Of a stretch of DNA of 63,851 nt, positions 9,771-17,809 are shown piece by piece (the first letter of the stretch is position 1; each line of letters opens with the position of its first letter). A model generated the notes under the pieces. It searched no databases. It was not told where the DNA came from and was given only the letters and a program-made list of their open reading frames with translations. The DNA lies in contig JAUNDV010000010.1 in NCBI GenBank assembly GCA_030525875.1, positions 1-63,851 of the forward strand, in the 5' to 3' direction. The DNA comes from Eubacteriales bacterium (GTDB lineage Bacteria; Bacillota; Clostridia; Lachnospirales; Lachnospiraceae). Made by a program: the position numbers and the translations under genes.

Positions 9771-11597
9771 TTAATCTTCCTTGTTAGCTTCATTCTGAGC
9801 CTTTAAAACCTCTGGATCTATGAGTATACCAAGCTCAGTAAGCTGCTTGTCATCAACCTTATCAGGTGCTCCCATCATAGCATCTGAAGCATCCTTAAGC
9901 TTAGGGAAGGCCATTACGTCTCTTATAGAGTCAGCTCCTGCCATCCACATTGCAACTCTGTCTAAGCCGTAGGCAAGACCTGCATGAGGAGGTACTCCAT
10001 ACTTAAATGCTTCAAGGAGGAAACCAAACTGCTCGTTTGCAACCTCAGGAGTAAATCCAAGAACCTCAAGCATCTTTTCCTGAACATCAGCCTGATGAAT
10101 TCTTACAGAACCACCACCAAGCTCAGTACCATTAAGTACGATATCATATGCCTTAGCTCTTACTCTTCCTGGATCTGAATCAATATACTGCCAGTCCTCA
10201 TCCATAGGTGCTGTAAATGGGTGGTGCATAGCCATGAATCTGTTCTCTTCTTCTGACCACTCAAGAAGAGGGAATTCTGTTACCCAGAGGAACTCCCATG
10301 CATTCTTATCAATAAGATCAAGCTGCTTACCAATCTCAAGTCTTACATTTCCCATTACATTTCTTACTGTTGAAAGCTTATCAGCTGCAAATACAAGAAG
10401 ATCTCCCTCCTTAGCACCCATAGCCTCAACAATCTTATCAAGTTCTTCCGGAGTCATAAACTTAGCAAATGAGCACTTGTGAGCACCATTTTCACCACAG
10501 TTTACACAAAGATAAGCAAGTCCCTTTCCGCCATAGTATTTTGCAACATCTACAAGCGCATCTATTTTCTTTCTAGGCATATGTCCCTCTCCCGGAACAC
10601 AGATACCTCTTACTACTCCATTATTATCAAGAGCTGATTTGAATACTGCAAATTCAGTTCCTCTTACAACATCTGAAATATCCTTGATAGGAAGATCAAA
10701 ACGAAGGTCTGGCTTATCTGAACCATAGACATCCATGGCTGTCTTCCAATCCATTCTTCTTAAAGGAAGTTTAACATCTACACCAATTACTTCCTTGAAC
10801 ATTCTCTTTATGAGTCCTTCATTGACTGCAATAACATCATCAATATCAGCAAATGAGAGCTCCATATCAATCTGGGTAAATTCAGGCTGTCTGTCAGCTC
10901 TTAAATCCTCATCTCTGTAGCATCTAGCAAGCTGGAAATAACGGTCAAAGCCAGAAACCATCAGAAGCTGCTTAAGAAGCTGTGGTGACTGTGGCAGTGC
11001 ATAAAATTCTCCCTGATGCACTCTTGATGGAACAAGATAGTCTCTTGCACCCTCAGGAGTTGACTTGATAAGAGTAGGTGTTTCTATCTCAAGGAAACCA
11101 TTTTCAGCAAGATAATTTCTAACGCTGATAGTAAGCTTTGATCTAAGAGCAATATTTCTCTGTAATGGTGCTCTTCTTAAATCAAGATATCTATATTTAA
11201 GTCTAAGCTCTTCTCTTGTCTTTGTTTCTGCCTCGATAGGGAAAGGAAGTGTAGCAGACTGGCTAAGAATACGAAGATCCTTTGCCTCTATCTCAATAGC
11301 TCCTGTAGCAAGCTCTGTATTGACATCCTTACCTCTGCTTCTAATAACTCCGGTTACTGCAATACAGTACTCTGAATGAAGGCTTCCTGCCTTTTCGAAT
11401 ACCTCTGTACCACAAATATCCTCTTCAAATATTACCTGTACAATACCACTTCTATCTCTTACATCTGTAAATACAAGACTTCCCTTGTTTCTTGACTTCT
11501 GAACCCAGCCCATGGCTGTAACTGTCTTACCGATATCCTCTGTTGTAAATTCTGCACATCTAGCAGTTCTTTTTAATCCCTGCATACTCTCTGCCAT
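9771..11597 (-). CDS. aspS: Aspartyl-tRNA synthetase
   Basis: 608-residue bacterial-type class II synthetase charging tRNA-Asp. An N-terminal OB-fold anticodon-binding domain (ARCAEFTTEDIGKTV, GWVQKSRNKGSLVFTDVRD) is followed by the catalytic core with motif 2 CYRDEDLRADRQPEFTQID, an inserted GAD domain (~290-420), and motif 3 GLAYGLDRVAMWMAG. Length is usual for bacterial AspRS (~590). It follows hisS by 60 bp, the common hisS-aspS arrangement of Firmicutes. Whether it also charges tRNA-Asn cannot be told here. Confidence 0.97.
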   Translation of the reverse strand: MAESMQGLKRTARCAEFTTEDIGKTVTAMGWVQKSRNKGSLVFTDVRDRSGIVQVIFEEDICGTEVFEKAGSLHSEYCIAVTGVIRSRGKDVNTELATGAIEIEAKDLRILSQSATLPFPIEAETKTREELRLKYRYLDLRRAPLQRNIALRSKLTISVRNYLAENGFLEIETPTLIKSTPEGARDYLVPSRVHQGEFYALPQSPQLLKQLLMVSGFDRYFQLARCYRDEDLRADRQPEFTQIDMELSFADIDDVIAVNEGLIKRMFKEVIGVDVKLPLRRMDWKTAMDVYGSDKPDLRFDLPIKDISDVVRGTEFAVFKSALDNNGVVRGICVPGEGHMPRKKIDALVDVAKYYGGKGLAYLCVNCGENGAHKCSFAKFMTPEELDKIVEAMGAKEGDLLVFAADKLSTVRNVMGNVRLEIGKQLDLIDKNAWEFLWVTEFPLLEWSEEENRFMAMHHPFTAPMDEDWQYIDSDPGRVRAKAYDIVLNGTELGGGSVRIHQADVQEKMLEVLGFTPEVANEQFGFLLEAFKYGVPPHAGLAYGLDRVAMWMAGADSIRDVMAFPKLKDASDAMMGAPDKVDDKQLTELGILIDPEVLKAQNEANKED

Positions 11598-11657
11598 AAT
11601 TGTTTGCTCCTTATATCTAAATAGATTATTTAAAAACTAATTTTATATGTAAATGTT

Positions 11658-12938
11658 TTATCTTTTAAGTTCTTCTCTGTAGAAATCCCTAAATTCAGTA
11701 TAGCCTTCCTTCATAAGATTTTCCTTTTGATGCTTTTTATTTTTAGCCATCCAGACAACAAGAACCTGATGTCCCTCATTTCTCTCTCTGATAGCTTCAT
11801 TAAATATCTCACCAAGCTTTGAAGAATTCATGTTCTTTTCAACAAGATATGCCTTCTTAAGCTTCTCTCCCGGAATACTAAAGCCATCCTCCATAAGGAT
11901 AGTCATAATTCTCTCAAATCCAATTGAAAATCCTACAGCCGGAGTATCCTGTCCTGTAAACTTTCCAATCATCTTGTCATAGCGTCCGCCGCCTCCAACA
12001 GATGAACCAAAGCTGTCAACCTGTATCTCAAAGATAGTTCCTGTGTAATAACCCATACCTCTTACAAGAGTAGGTTCAAATGAAATATTGATTTTCCTGT
12101 CTTTAACTGCCTCAACTGATTCCATAATATCTGAAACATTTGTGCAGGCTTCAAGTGCCATTTCACTTCCAATCATCTCAGCCATCTTCTTAGGTCCGGT
12201 TGAATCTGATGAATATGCTGAAAGAAGTCCTCTGAGCTTCTTGACACAGTCATCACTATATCCCATCTCCAGAAGTTCTCTGTCAACCCCCTCTGCACCA
12301 ATCTTATCTGCCTTATCAAGGACGATAAGTATCTTCTCCATATCATCTAAAGGAAGTCCTGAATAGGAAATCATCTCATGAAGTATACGTCTGTCATTGA
12401 TGATAATTCTAAAATTATATTTGCCAAATCCAAGCTTTTCCAAGGCCTCTGTTGTAGCCATGATAAGCTCCTTTTCTGCAAGATTTGTTGCATCTCCCAA
12501 AATGTCTATATCGCACTGTACAAACTGACGGAAGCGTCCTCTCTGTGGTCTGTCAGCTCTAAATACAGGTCCCATCTGCAATGCCTTAAATGGCTGAGGA
12601 AGAACTGACTGATTATTTGAATAATATCTAGCCAAAGGAAGTGTAAGATCATAGCGAAGCCCTGAATCTGAAAGCACATCCATGTTTTCTTCGGTAAGTG
12701 AAGGAAGCTCCTTTGTAAGCTTATCCCCTCTCTTAAGTACCTTAAAAATAAGCTTTTCATTATCTCCGCCCTGCTTTGAGGTCAGATTTTCAATATGCTC
12801 AACTACAGGTGTCTCCATTGCTGTAAATCCATAGGCTTTATATACGTCCCTAATTACCTGCATAAGGTAATTACGGATTTCCATTTCCTCTGGAAGAATA
12901 TCTCTCATTCCTGTAACAGGCTTCTTTACAAATGCCAT
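11658..12938 (-). CDS. hisS: Histidyl-tRNA synthetase
   Basis: 426-residue class II synthetase charging tRNA-His. Motif 1 region with GMRDILPEEMEIRNYLM, motif 2 GPVFRADRPQRGRFRQF, HisRS signature LVRGMGYYTGTIFEI, motif 3 GFSIGFERIMTILM, and a C-terminal anticodon-binding domain (~335-426). First gene of the hisS-aspS block. The ~100-bp leader between the upstream terminator (13046-13074) and the start may hold the promoter; I do not see a T-box specifier hairpin or T-box sequence in it. Confidence 0.97.
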   Translation of the reverse strand: MAFVKKPVTGMRDILPEEMEIRNYLMQVIRDVYKAYGFTAMETPVVEHIENLTSKQGGDNEKLIFKVLKRGDKLTKELPSLTEENMDVLSDSGLRYDLTLPLARYYSNNQSVLPQPFKALQMGPVFRADRPQRGRFRQFVQCDIDILGDATNLAEKELIMATTEALEKLGFGKYNFRIIINDRRILHEMISYSGLPLDDMEKILIVLDKADKIGAEGVDRELLEMGYSDDCVKKLRGLLSAYSSDSTGPKKMAEMIGSEMALEACTNVSDIMESVEAVKDRKINISFEPTLVRGMGYYTGTIFEIQVDSFGSSVGGGGRYDKMIGKFTGQDTPAVGFSIGFERIMTILMEDGFSIPGEKLKKAYLVEKNMNSSKLGEIFNEAIRERNEGHQVLVVWMAKNKKHQKENLMKEGYTEFRDFYREELKR

Positions 12939-13045
12939 AAATTTCTCTCCCCTACTCTAAAGCTATTTTTCAAGGTTATACTATTTTCTAAAAAAGAGCA
13001 TAGTACACCACTTTTATATTCATTATCAAAATGTAAGTCTAACAC

Positions 13046-13074
13046 AAAAAGCCCCTTTTTTAAAGGGGCTTTTT
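13046..13074. terminator. Bidirectional terminator between hisS and the split gene
   Basis: Perfect inverted repeat AAAAAGCCCC ... GGGGCTTTTT with A and T runs on both sides. It would end the transcript of the interrupted gene upstream of hisS. Confidence 0.9.
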
Positions 13075-13165
13075 GCATGAATATGGACTTTAGTCGGTTT
13101 CTCCCATTGGAGTTTTTAGTTAATCCAAAAAATGGAGATGGGCAAAAGGCAGACATCAGAGATAT

Positions 13166-13567
13166 CTAAAAGTTTAAATCATATTTTATTGTATTTTGTA
13201 TTTTAAAATAGCCTACATCCTTGCGTTTTATAATATAATTATAAACTATATTATCTACTGTATCAAAAGTTTCATTTACTTCTATTTTCATTCTTTTTTC
13301 TACAACTATTAACTCTGTATTACCATTGTTTAGATTTTCTGTATTAAACTTAATATTATATGTATTTTTATTTGAATCATAGTCTAAGCTTTCTATATAT
13401 TTATCATCTAGCTTTGTCCAATCTCCTCCACATACATCTTTTAAGGATATTCTTTTATCAATTGGCTCCTTTATTCCGTATTCTTCCATACCAGCTGGGA
13501 ATGAAATTATAAAATTTCCATCATCTGAGACTTTATCGGTTTGTTTTAACTCCATATTTTTTTCATA
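13166..13567 (-). pseudogene. 3' half of a host gene split by a Tn916-like insertion
   Basis: This frame encodes the C-terminal ~130 residues of a secreted-type protein (EKNMELKQTDKVSDDGNF ... YFKIQNTIKYDLNF). Its first codons, TAT GAA AAA, lie in an 11-bp sequence TTTTTTTCATA (plus, 13557-13567) repeated exactly at 15390-15400, where the matching 5' half ends. Removing 13568-15400 joins the two in frame (DNKFFYEK + NMELKQ) into a single protein of ~210 residues with an N-terminal membrane segment. The product is unrecognised; the halves together suggest a small anchored extracytoplasmic protein. Confidence 0.75.
13557..13567. repeat. Left copy of the 11-bp direct repeat flanking the element
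   Basis: TTTTTTTCATA, identical to 15390-15400. T-rich/A-rich targets of this kind are typical for Tn916-family integration. One copy belongs to the original gene sequence. Confidence 0.75.
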
Positions 13568-13748
13568 ATACACATTTCTTATTTAAAAAGAATAGCGATT
13601 TTTCTATATCTTTTCATAAGTCCTCGAATTGCCGATATATCCTTATTTTATAAGGTTTGTCGGCTTTTTCCATTTCTCCATTCTACCGCAGAACTGGGTC
13701 TACACTACGCATATCTTCGCTCTCAATCGTTGTACATTTCGTTGTAAA

Positions 13749-13961
13749 TCATGCTATCATACTTCTCATTTCCTTGTTTGCTCCTACCTCTGAGGCATGT
13801 GCATATAAATTCAAGGTAAGCGTGATACTGGCATGTCCCATGATATACTGTAAATTCTTTGGGTTCATTTTCTTCTGTGCTAATCTCGTACAAAATGTAT
13901 GCCTTAATGTATGTGGTGTTATCTTCGGTAATGCGACTTCATGGGTTTTATTGTATTTAGG
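13749..13961 (-). pseudogene. C-terminal fragment of a Tn916-type tyrosine integrase
   Basis: Reads KYNKTHEVALPKITPHTLRH, then TFCTRLAQKKMNPKNLQYIM, GHASITLTLNLYAHASE, ending at TGA 13751-13749. The HTLRHTFCT (Arg-His box), LQYIMGHASI (His) and the catalytic Tyr in LNLYAHA are all recognisable; the N-terminal two-thirds including the first catalytic Arg is absent. The frame stays open for about 21 codons beyond the TGA, so the stop may be a later nonsense mutation. Joined upstream to the Orf20 fragment in a different frame near 13954-13961. Confidence 0.85.
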
Positions 13962-14233
13962 TGTAAAACATCACGAATAATCTTTAATGCGTCTGTGGTA
14001 GGAAAGCGAACACGAAAATAATCAATCAATAAAAACAAAGGTTCTTGAGGATTGAAACGCTCAATCTGTTTTTCAAATGTTTCTTTCAGTTCTTGTGTCA
14101 ATGGAAGTTTTCCTGTTTCAATGCGGTTATAATGTTCTCTACTAATACCACAGGCAACAGAAAACCTTAATTGTGTTACTCCATATTCATCACGCTTACG
14201 CTTTAATTCTTCCATAAAATCTTTATCATTCAT
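13919..14233 (-). pseudogene. N-terminal fragment of Orf20-type replication initiator (HTH)
   Basis: 104 codons from ATG 14233 behind GGAGG. Residues 1-55 form an XRE-like helix-turn-helix (QLRFSVACGISREHYNRIE); residues 58-92 match the start of the Rep_trans initiator/relaxase of Tn916-like elements (RFNPQEPLFLLIDYFRVRFP, TTDALKIIRDVLHLN). The normal protein is about 330-400 residues; here it switches after HLN into out-of-frame integrase sequence and stops. The short product could still bind DNA as a stand-alone HTH protein, but I consider it a deletion remnant. Confidence 0.8.
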
Positions 14234-14251
14234 TCTTCAATTCCTCCAATC

Positions 14252-14346
14252 AAAAAAGGCAACTACCATATTTGATAATTGCCTGTACTAAAATTCTGTA
14301 AAAAGAAAAAGACAATCAATTTCTTATTTGAAATCAACTGTCTTTC
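14252..14346 (-). terminator. Two tandem terminator/attenuator hairpins before the Orf20 remnant
   Basis: On the minus strand, stem AAAGACAGTTGATTTC / GAAATTGATTGTCTTT (14346-14307) runs into T-rich sequence, and a second stem GGCAA...TTGCC (14283-14259) is followed by TTTTTT just before the ribosome site of the remnant. Such leader hairpins could limit transcription into the initiator gene. Confidence 0.6.
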
Positions 14347-14656
14347 TTGTATCATATTCAATTTTTCAAAGTGATAATGACATGTTTCATATCACATCAT
14401 ATAAAATGCGGTTTTACCTTGTAAATACAGCGTTTTCCGCTTGTTAGTGTATATTGTCTCTTGTTTTTTGTGCCCCCCTTGTTAGATAACGGAGGCTTAA
14501 TCTTCGCTCGCCACAGGCTCGCTCACAGACGAAGTGAACCAGCCACTTGCAAGACATGGCAGAAAATCTGAGAGATTTTCCTGCCAACGTGTCTGGATCA
14601 CTCCGTCTGTACAAGAGATTTTGAGCGTATCTCCTACACAAATTGAAATTTAGAAG
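14347..14656. other. Non-coding region, candidate remnant of the transfer origin
   Basis: About 300 bp with no credible gene, lying exactly where Tn916 carries oriT (upstream of orf20). It contains an inverted repeat GGCAGAAAATCT / AGATTTTCCTGCC (14558-14585) and a GC-rich stretch unlike the host DNA. The oriT assignment rests on position only. Confidence 0.35.
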
Positions 14657-15148
14657 TTACTTTTTGACTTCCTTTGTGATTTCAGTTGTCTCTAATTGTA
14701 CCTGATAAGTGTTTTCTTCTCCGCTCAAATTGGTTGTTTTCAATTCAAACCACAAATTATCAGTCAACTTATCAGCGTCACTATCTCTGAGAATGTCACC
14801 AGAAATTTTTCCAATATTTCCAGAAACATCTATTGTCCCACCTGTCTGATCATCAACACCATTAGAAAGCAAAGTTTCTTTTTCATTCCCATTGATATAA
14901 ATGGTAGTTGAGTATGTGGTAATATCAGCAAAATCGTCTGACATCACTTTCAAATCGCCACCATAGCAAATTTCATCTTTGCCATCTAAAATAATTACAC
15001 CATTCGACACAGAAATATATTCATTTTCTCCGCTAAATGAATATACCTTTAAGGACTGTTCTTCATTGCTTTCGGAGAAAGTGTTGCACCCTGCAAGCAG
15101 AACCGTACAAGCAAGCAACGATAGCATAACTGCCATTATCTTTTTCAT
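14657..15148 (-). CDS. Small lipoprotein carried by the Tn916-like remnant
   Basis: 163 residues with signal peptide MKKIMAVMLSLLACTVLLAG and lipobox LLAGC (Cys 21), followed by a Ser/Glu linker and a beta-rich extracellular domain (VSNGVIILDGKDEICYGGDL ...). It ends in charged residues EITKEVKK. It would be lipid-anchored on the outer face of the membrane. It is the only intact gene inside the insertion; its role (passenger, or an entry-exclusion-like protein of the parent element) is unknown. No family recognised. Confidence 0.75.
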   Translation of the reverse strand: MKKIMAVMLSLLACTVLLAGCNTFSESNEEQSLKVYSFSGENEYISVSNGVIILDGKDEICYGGDLKVMSDDFADITTYSTTIYINGNEKETLLSNGVDDQTGGTIDVSGNIGKISGDILRDSDADKLTDNLWFELKTTNLSGEENTYQVQLETTEITKEVKK

Positions 15149-15389
15149 AATATCACCATCCCATCAAATTCTAATTTGTATTTATCTTTATAAAATTATA
15201 ATATCATCAAAAAAATGGGAAGTCATTCTTTTTTTGATATTGAGAGAAAATATTTAGAGAAATAGATATTGTTATAAGTCGTTATATAAGGTCCTTTCAT
15301 TTGTTGTAATATCGTTGTAATTTTTTTGAATTAAATACTTAAAAATCCATAAAACACAGTAATTATGAGCAATTTCAAATAAAGTTATC

Positions 15390-15400
15390 TTTTTTTCATA
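15390..15400. repeat. Right copy of the 11-bp direct repeat flanking the element
   Basis: TTTTTTTCATA, exact match to 13557-13567; marks the other edge of the insertion. Confidence 0.75.
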
Positions 15401-15631
15401 AAAAAATTTATTATCTTTCACCATAAAGTCTATTATGGTTTTTGTATTATTAAGCTTGGAGGCATCTGTACCTTGTTCCTTTATTATTCCCGTATAAGTT
15501 ATTTTACCTGAACTTGCATTCATTGTATTTTCCCAAGCTTTATTAAGATATACAGTTTTAGAGCCAGTATTTTGCAAATATATAAACAAAGCTATTACTA
15601 TGAATATTAATAAACATATTTTCTTTTTCAT
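15390..15631 (-). pseudogene. 5' half of the host gene split by the Tn916-like insertion
   Basis: Starts at ATG 15631-15629 with a hydrophobic N-terminus (KKKICLLIFIVIALFIYL), a membrane anchor or signal sequence, then ~55 polar residues ending DFMVKDNKFFYEK where the insertion begins. Beyond that point the frame runs into element DNA and stops at 15272. The missing C-terminal part lies at 13166-13567. The gene sits directly downstream of the alarmone synthetase gene, 19 bp after its stop. Confidence 0.75.
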
Positions 15632-15650
15632 ATTTAGCCTATAACTATAA

Positions 15651-16343
15651 TCAATCTTCCGCTTGATTCTGCTCTGCCATATTTTTAATAACTTCCATCC
15701 TGTTATCGAGCATGGCACTTATTTCGGCACATTCATAGAGATCTTTGGACAAAGCCCTAAGTGTTTCCTCAGAAAGATTTTTCTTATATCTTATTCTATG
15801 TTCAAGGCTCGCCCAGAAATCCATCGCAATAGTTCTAAGCTGTACTTCGACCTTCATCATACGTTTTTCATTTTGAAGGAAAATAGGTATTTCTATAATC
15901 AAATGAAGGCTCCTGTATCCATTAGGCTTAGGATTTTTTATATAGTCCTTACTATTTATAAGCTTAACATCATCCTGCTTCAGAAGACAGTCACAAAGAA
16001 AATATATATCCTCTGGGAATGGACATATAACCCTTATTCCTGCAATGTCACTAAGCTCCTTTTCAGCAGACTGGATATTTTGAGGAAGATTTTTCTTCTG
16101 GAGCTTCTTTACTATGCTCTGAGGTGACTTAAGTCTGGTCTTTATGGTTTCAATGGGATTTCTATCGTAGGCCAATGAAAATTCTTCATCCAAGACCTTG
16201 AATTTAGTTTCAACCTCCATAAGAGCACATTTATAATAGGCCATTATCCTCTGGTACTGTCTCATATTTTCCTTGAAAATATCCTTATAGCGGTTCTGCT
16301 GTTCCTCTTCTTTATTATCTAGTATATTATCATTCATCTCCAT
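15651..16343 (-). CDS. Small alarmone synthetase (RelA/SpoT synthetase domain)
   Basis: About 230 residues from ATG 16343, chosen because GAGG lies 6 bases upstream; a longer reading adds nine residues. Contains only the RelA_SpoT (p)ppGpp synthetase domain: KTRLKSPQSIVKKL (ATP side), DIAGIRVICPFPEDIY, NPKPNGYRSLHLIIE and VEVQLRTIAMDFWASLEH, the last carrying the catalytic Glu. No hydrolase, TGS or ACT domains, as in YjbM/YwaC. It would make (p)ppGpp from ATP and GTP/GDP. The gene overlaps the end of ctpA, so it is cotranslated with a cell-wall operon, which suggests envelope status may feed into alarmone levels; that link is inference. Confidence 0.9.
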   Translation of the reverse strand: MEMNDNILDNKEEEQQNRYKDIFKENMRQYQRIMAYYKCALMEVETKFKVLDEEFSLAYDRNPIETIKTRLKSPQSIVKKLQKKNLPQNIQSAEKELSDIAGIRVICPFPEDIYFLCDCLLKQDDVKLINSKDYIKNPKPNGYRSLHLIIEIPIFLQNEKRMMKVEVQLRTIAMDFWASLEHRIRYKKNLSEETLRALSKDLYECAEISAMLDNRMEVIKNMAEQNQAED

Positions 16344-17781
16344 TAAGTACCTCATCCCATAGAACTTCAATAGCTTTATCTAACTGTAAATCCTCCTCAG
16401 AGCCTTCTTCGTTTGCAATAACATAATCTGGTTCAATGCCCTTTTGATGTATCATATCTCCGTTTGGAAGAATATACTGGTCTGAGGTATACTTTATAGC
16501 TGATCCATCAGAAAGAGGAGTTATAGTCTGTACAATTCCCTTTCCGAAGGTCTTTTCTCCTACAACTGGATAACCATATGATTTAAGTGTACCTGCAAAT
16601 ATCTCAGCAGAAGAAGCAGTATTCTTATTAACAAGCACTACTATTGGAAGAGGATATTCCATTGAATCATCTGAACAATATGAAAATCTCTCTTTTTTTC
16701 TATTTTCATATGCGAGAAGTAAGGTTTTGCCTTGCTCATACCAGTCAGCTTCTTCCTTTGTATATGTGTCTATATCATTTGGAAGAATTCCATCAAGCAT
16801 GGAAAGACAGACATTAACATCTCCTCCTGCATTGTCCCTCATGTCTACAACTATGCCCTTTGCTCCCTCAGCTTCAAGTTCGCCAAGTGCTGTTTCAAAC
16901 TGATCAACTGTAACGCCTACAAAGGAATTGACCTTAACATATCCCAGCTTATATCCATCTATCATGTTATAGCTTACTGTCTTTGTTTCTATTCTTCTTC
17001 TCTCGCATACAAGCTCAAGTTCCTCTCCACCTCTAAGCACAGTGAGTTTTACACTTGTTCCTGCCTCTCCTATGATCATTTTGTCAACGACTTCAGACAT
17101 ATCCTTTTCTCTTATGTCCTCGTCATTAACTTTAATCACAATATCATCTTTTAAAACTCCGGCTTCGGCAGCAGGTGTTCCTTCACTTACCTCTACTACA
17201 AGAATGCCGCCCTCTTCACCAGGGTTCTTCTGAACAGTAAAGCCTACTCCAACATACTCTCCTGCACTTTGCTTCTGCTCGTCCTTGAAAGCTTCGTTGG
17301 TATAGTATGCGGCATATGGATCCTGCATATAGATTCCATACATCATTCCCGTGTAAATGCATTCCTGTATAGTCTTCCTATCTGCCTCATATAAGTAATT
17401 TTCATTGAGGATAGTATTTATCTCATGGATTTTCTTATTTACAAGTCTTTCATTTACTCCATTTACATTCTTTCCCAAAAGCTTCAAAGTAGGAAATTCA
17501 ATATTTATGATGCTCTGTCCACCGTTAATAGGAATCTGAATGTAACCCCTGAAAATAATCGCAGCAAAAAGAAAAACTAAAGCACCAGTAACAAAGCCTT
17601 TTAAAAAGCTGAATCTGCTATTTCCATTTTTCTTCTTTTTATTGTCATCAATTGAATCCTTAGGCTCATTATCTACAGGCTCTGTTTCCTTATCTGGGAG
17701 CTTGATTTCCTCATCAAAAGTTTTAGGTTCTTCATCTAAGTTCTCAAGCTCCTTATCTGTCAAATCTTTTTCTTCACACAT
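16330..17781 (-). CDS. C-terminal processing protease, S41 family (CtpA-like)
   Basis: 483 residues. A long acidic cytoplasmic N-terminus (1-55), one membrane helix (~60-80, FLKGFVTGALVFLFAAIIF), then an extracytoplasmic PDZ domain (GVGFTVQKNPGEEGGILVVE, EGTPAAEAGVLKDDIVIKV) and the S41 peptidase core. Catalytic Ser is in NTASSAEIFAGTLKSYG and the Lys in GEKTFGKGIVQT. Such proteases trim secreted or membrane proteins from the C-terminus and in several bacteria control cell-wall hydrolases. It follows the M23 hydrolase gene by 28 bp, which makes that hydrolase or its partners a plausible substrate. Confidence 0.92.
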   Translation of the reverse strand: MCEEKDLTDKELENLDEEPKTFDEEIKLPDKETEPVDNEPKDSIDDNKKKKNGNSRFSFLKGFVTGALVFLFAAIIFRGYIQIPINGGQSIINIEFPTLKLLGKNVNGVNERLVNKKIHEINTILNENYLYEADRKTIQECIYTGMMYGIYMQDPYAAYYTNEAFKDEQKQSAGEYVGVGFTVQKNPGEEGGILVVEVSEGTPAAEAGVLKDDIVIKVNDEDIREKDMSEVVDKMIIGEAGTSVKLTVLRGGEELELVCERRRIETKTVSYNMIDGYKLGYVKVNSFVGVTVDQFETALGELEAEGAKGIVVDMRDNAGGDVNVCLSMLDGILPNDIDTYTKEEADWYEQGKTLLLAYENRKKERFSYCSDDSMEYPLPIVVLVNKNTASSAEIFAGTLKSYGYPVVGEKTFGKGIVQTITPLSDGSAIKYTSDQYILPNGDMIHQKGIEPDYVIANEEGSEEDLQLDKAIEVLWDEVLNGDE

Positions 17782-17809
17782 TTAATTCACCATCCTGACT
17801 ATATTTTTA

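Larger units (their letters stand above)
13557..15400 (-). mobile_element. Deletion derivative of a Tn916-family conjugative transposon
   Basis: A ~1.83-kb insertion inside a host gene, bounded by an 11-bp direct repeat. Reading on the minus strand it holds a lipoprotein gene, a hairpin-rich non-coding region, the N-terminus of an Orf20-type replication-initiation protein, and directly fused to it the C-terminal ~68 residues of a tyrosine integrase. In Tn916 the order is orf21 - oriT - orf20 - many genes - xis - int - end, so a single internal deletion from orf20 into int explains the structure. It has lost the integrase catalytic core and cannot move by itself. Confidence 0.75.

Noticed and set aside
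12939-13045. T-box riboswitch upstream of hisS
   Set aside because: The ~100-bp leader is too short and lacks the T-box sequence and the usual stem I.
12926-13156. Small minus-strand gene upstream of hisS
   Set aside because: It runs across a strong bidirectional terminator and the hisS ribosome site.
14444-14641. Possible 65-residue minus-strand gene in the element remnant
   Set aside because: No ribosome site, Arg/Cys-rich nonsense-like composition, and an inverted repeat in its middle; better seen as non-coding transfer-origin region.
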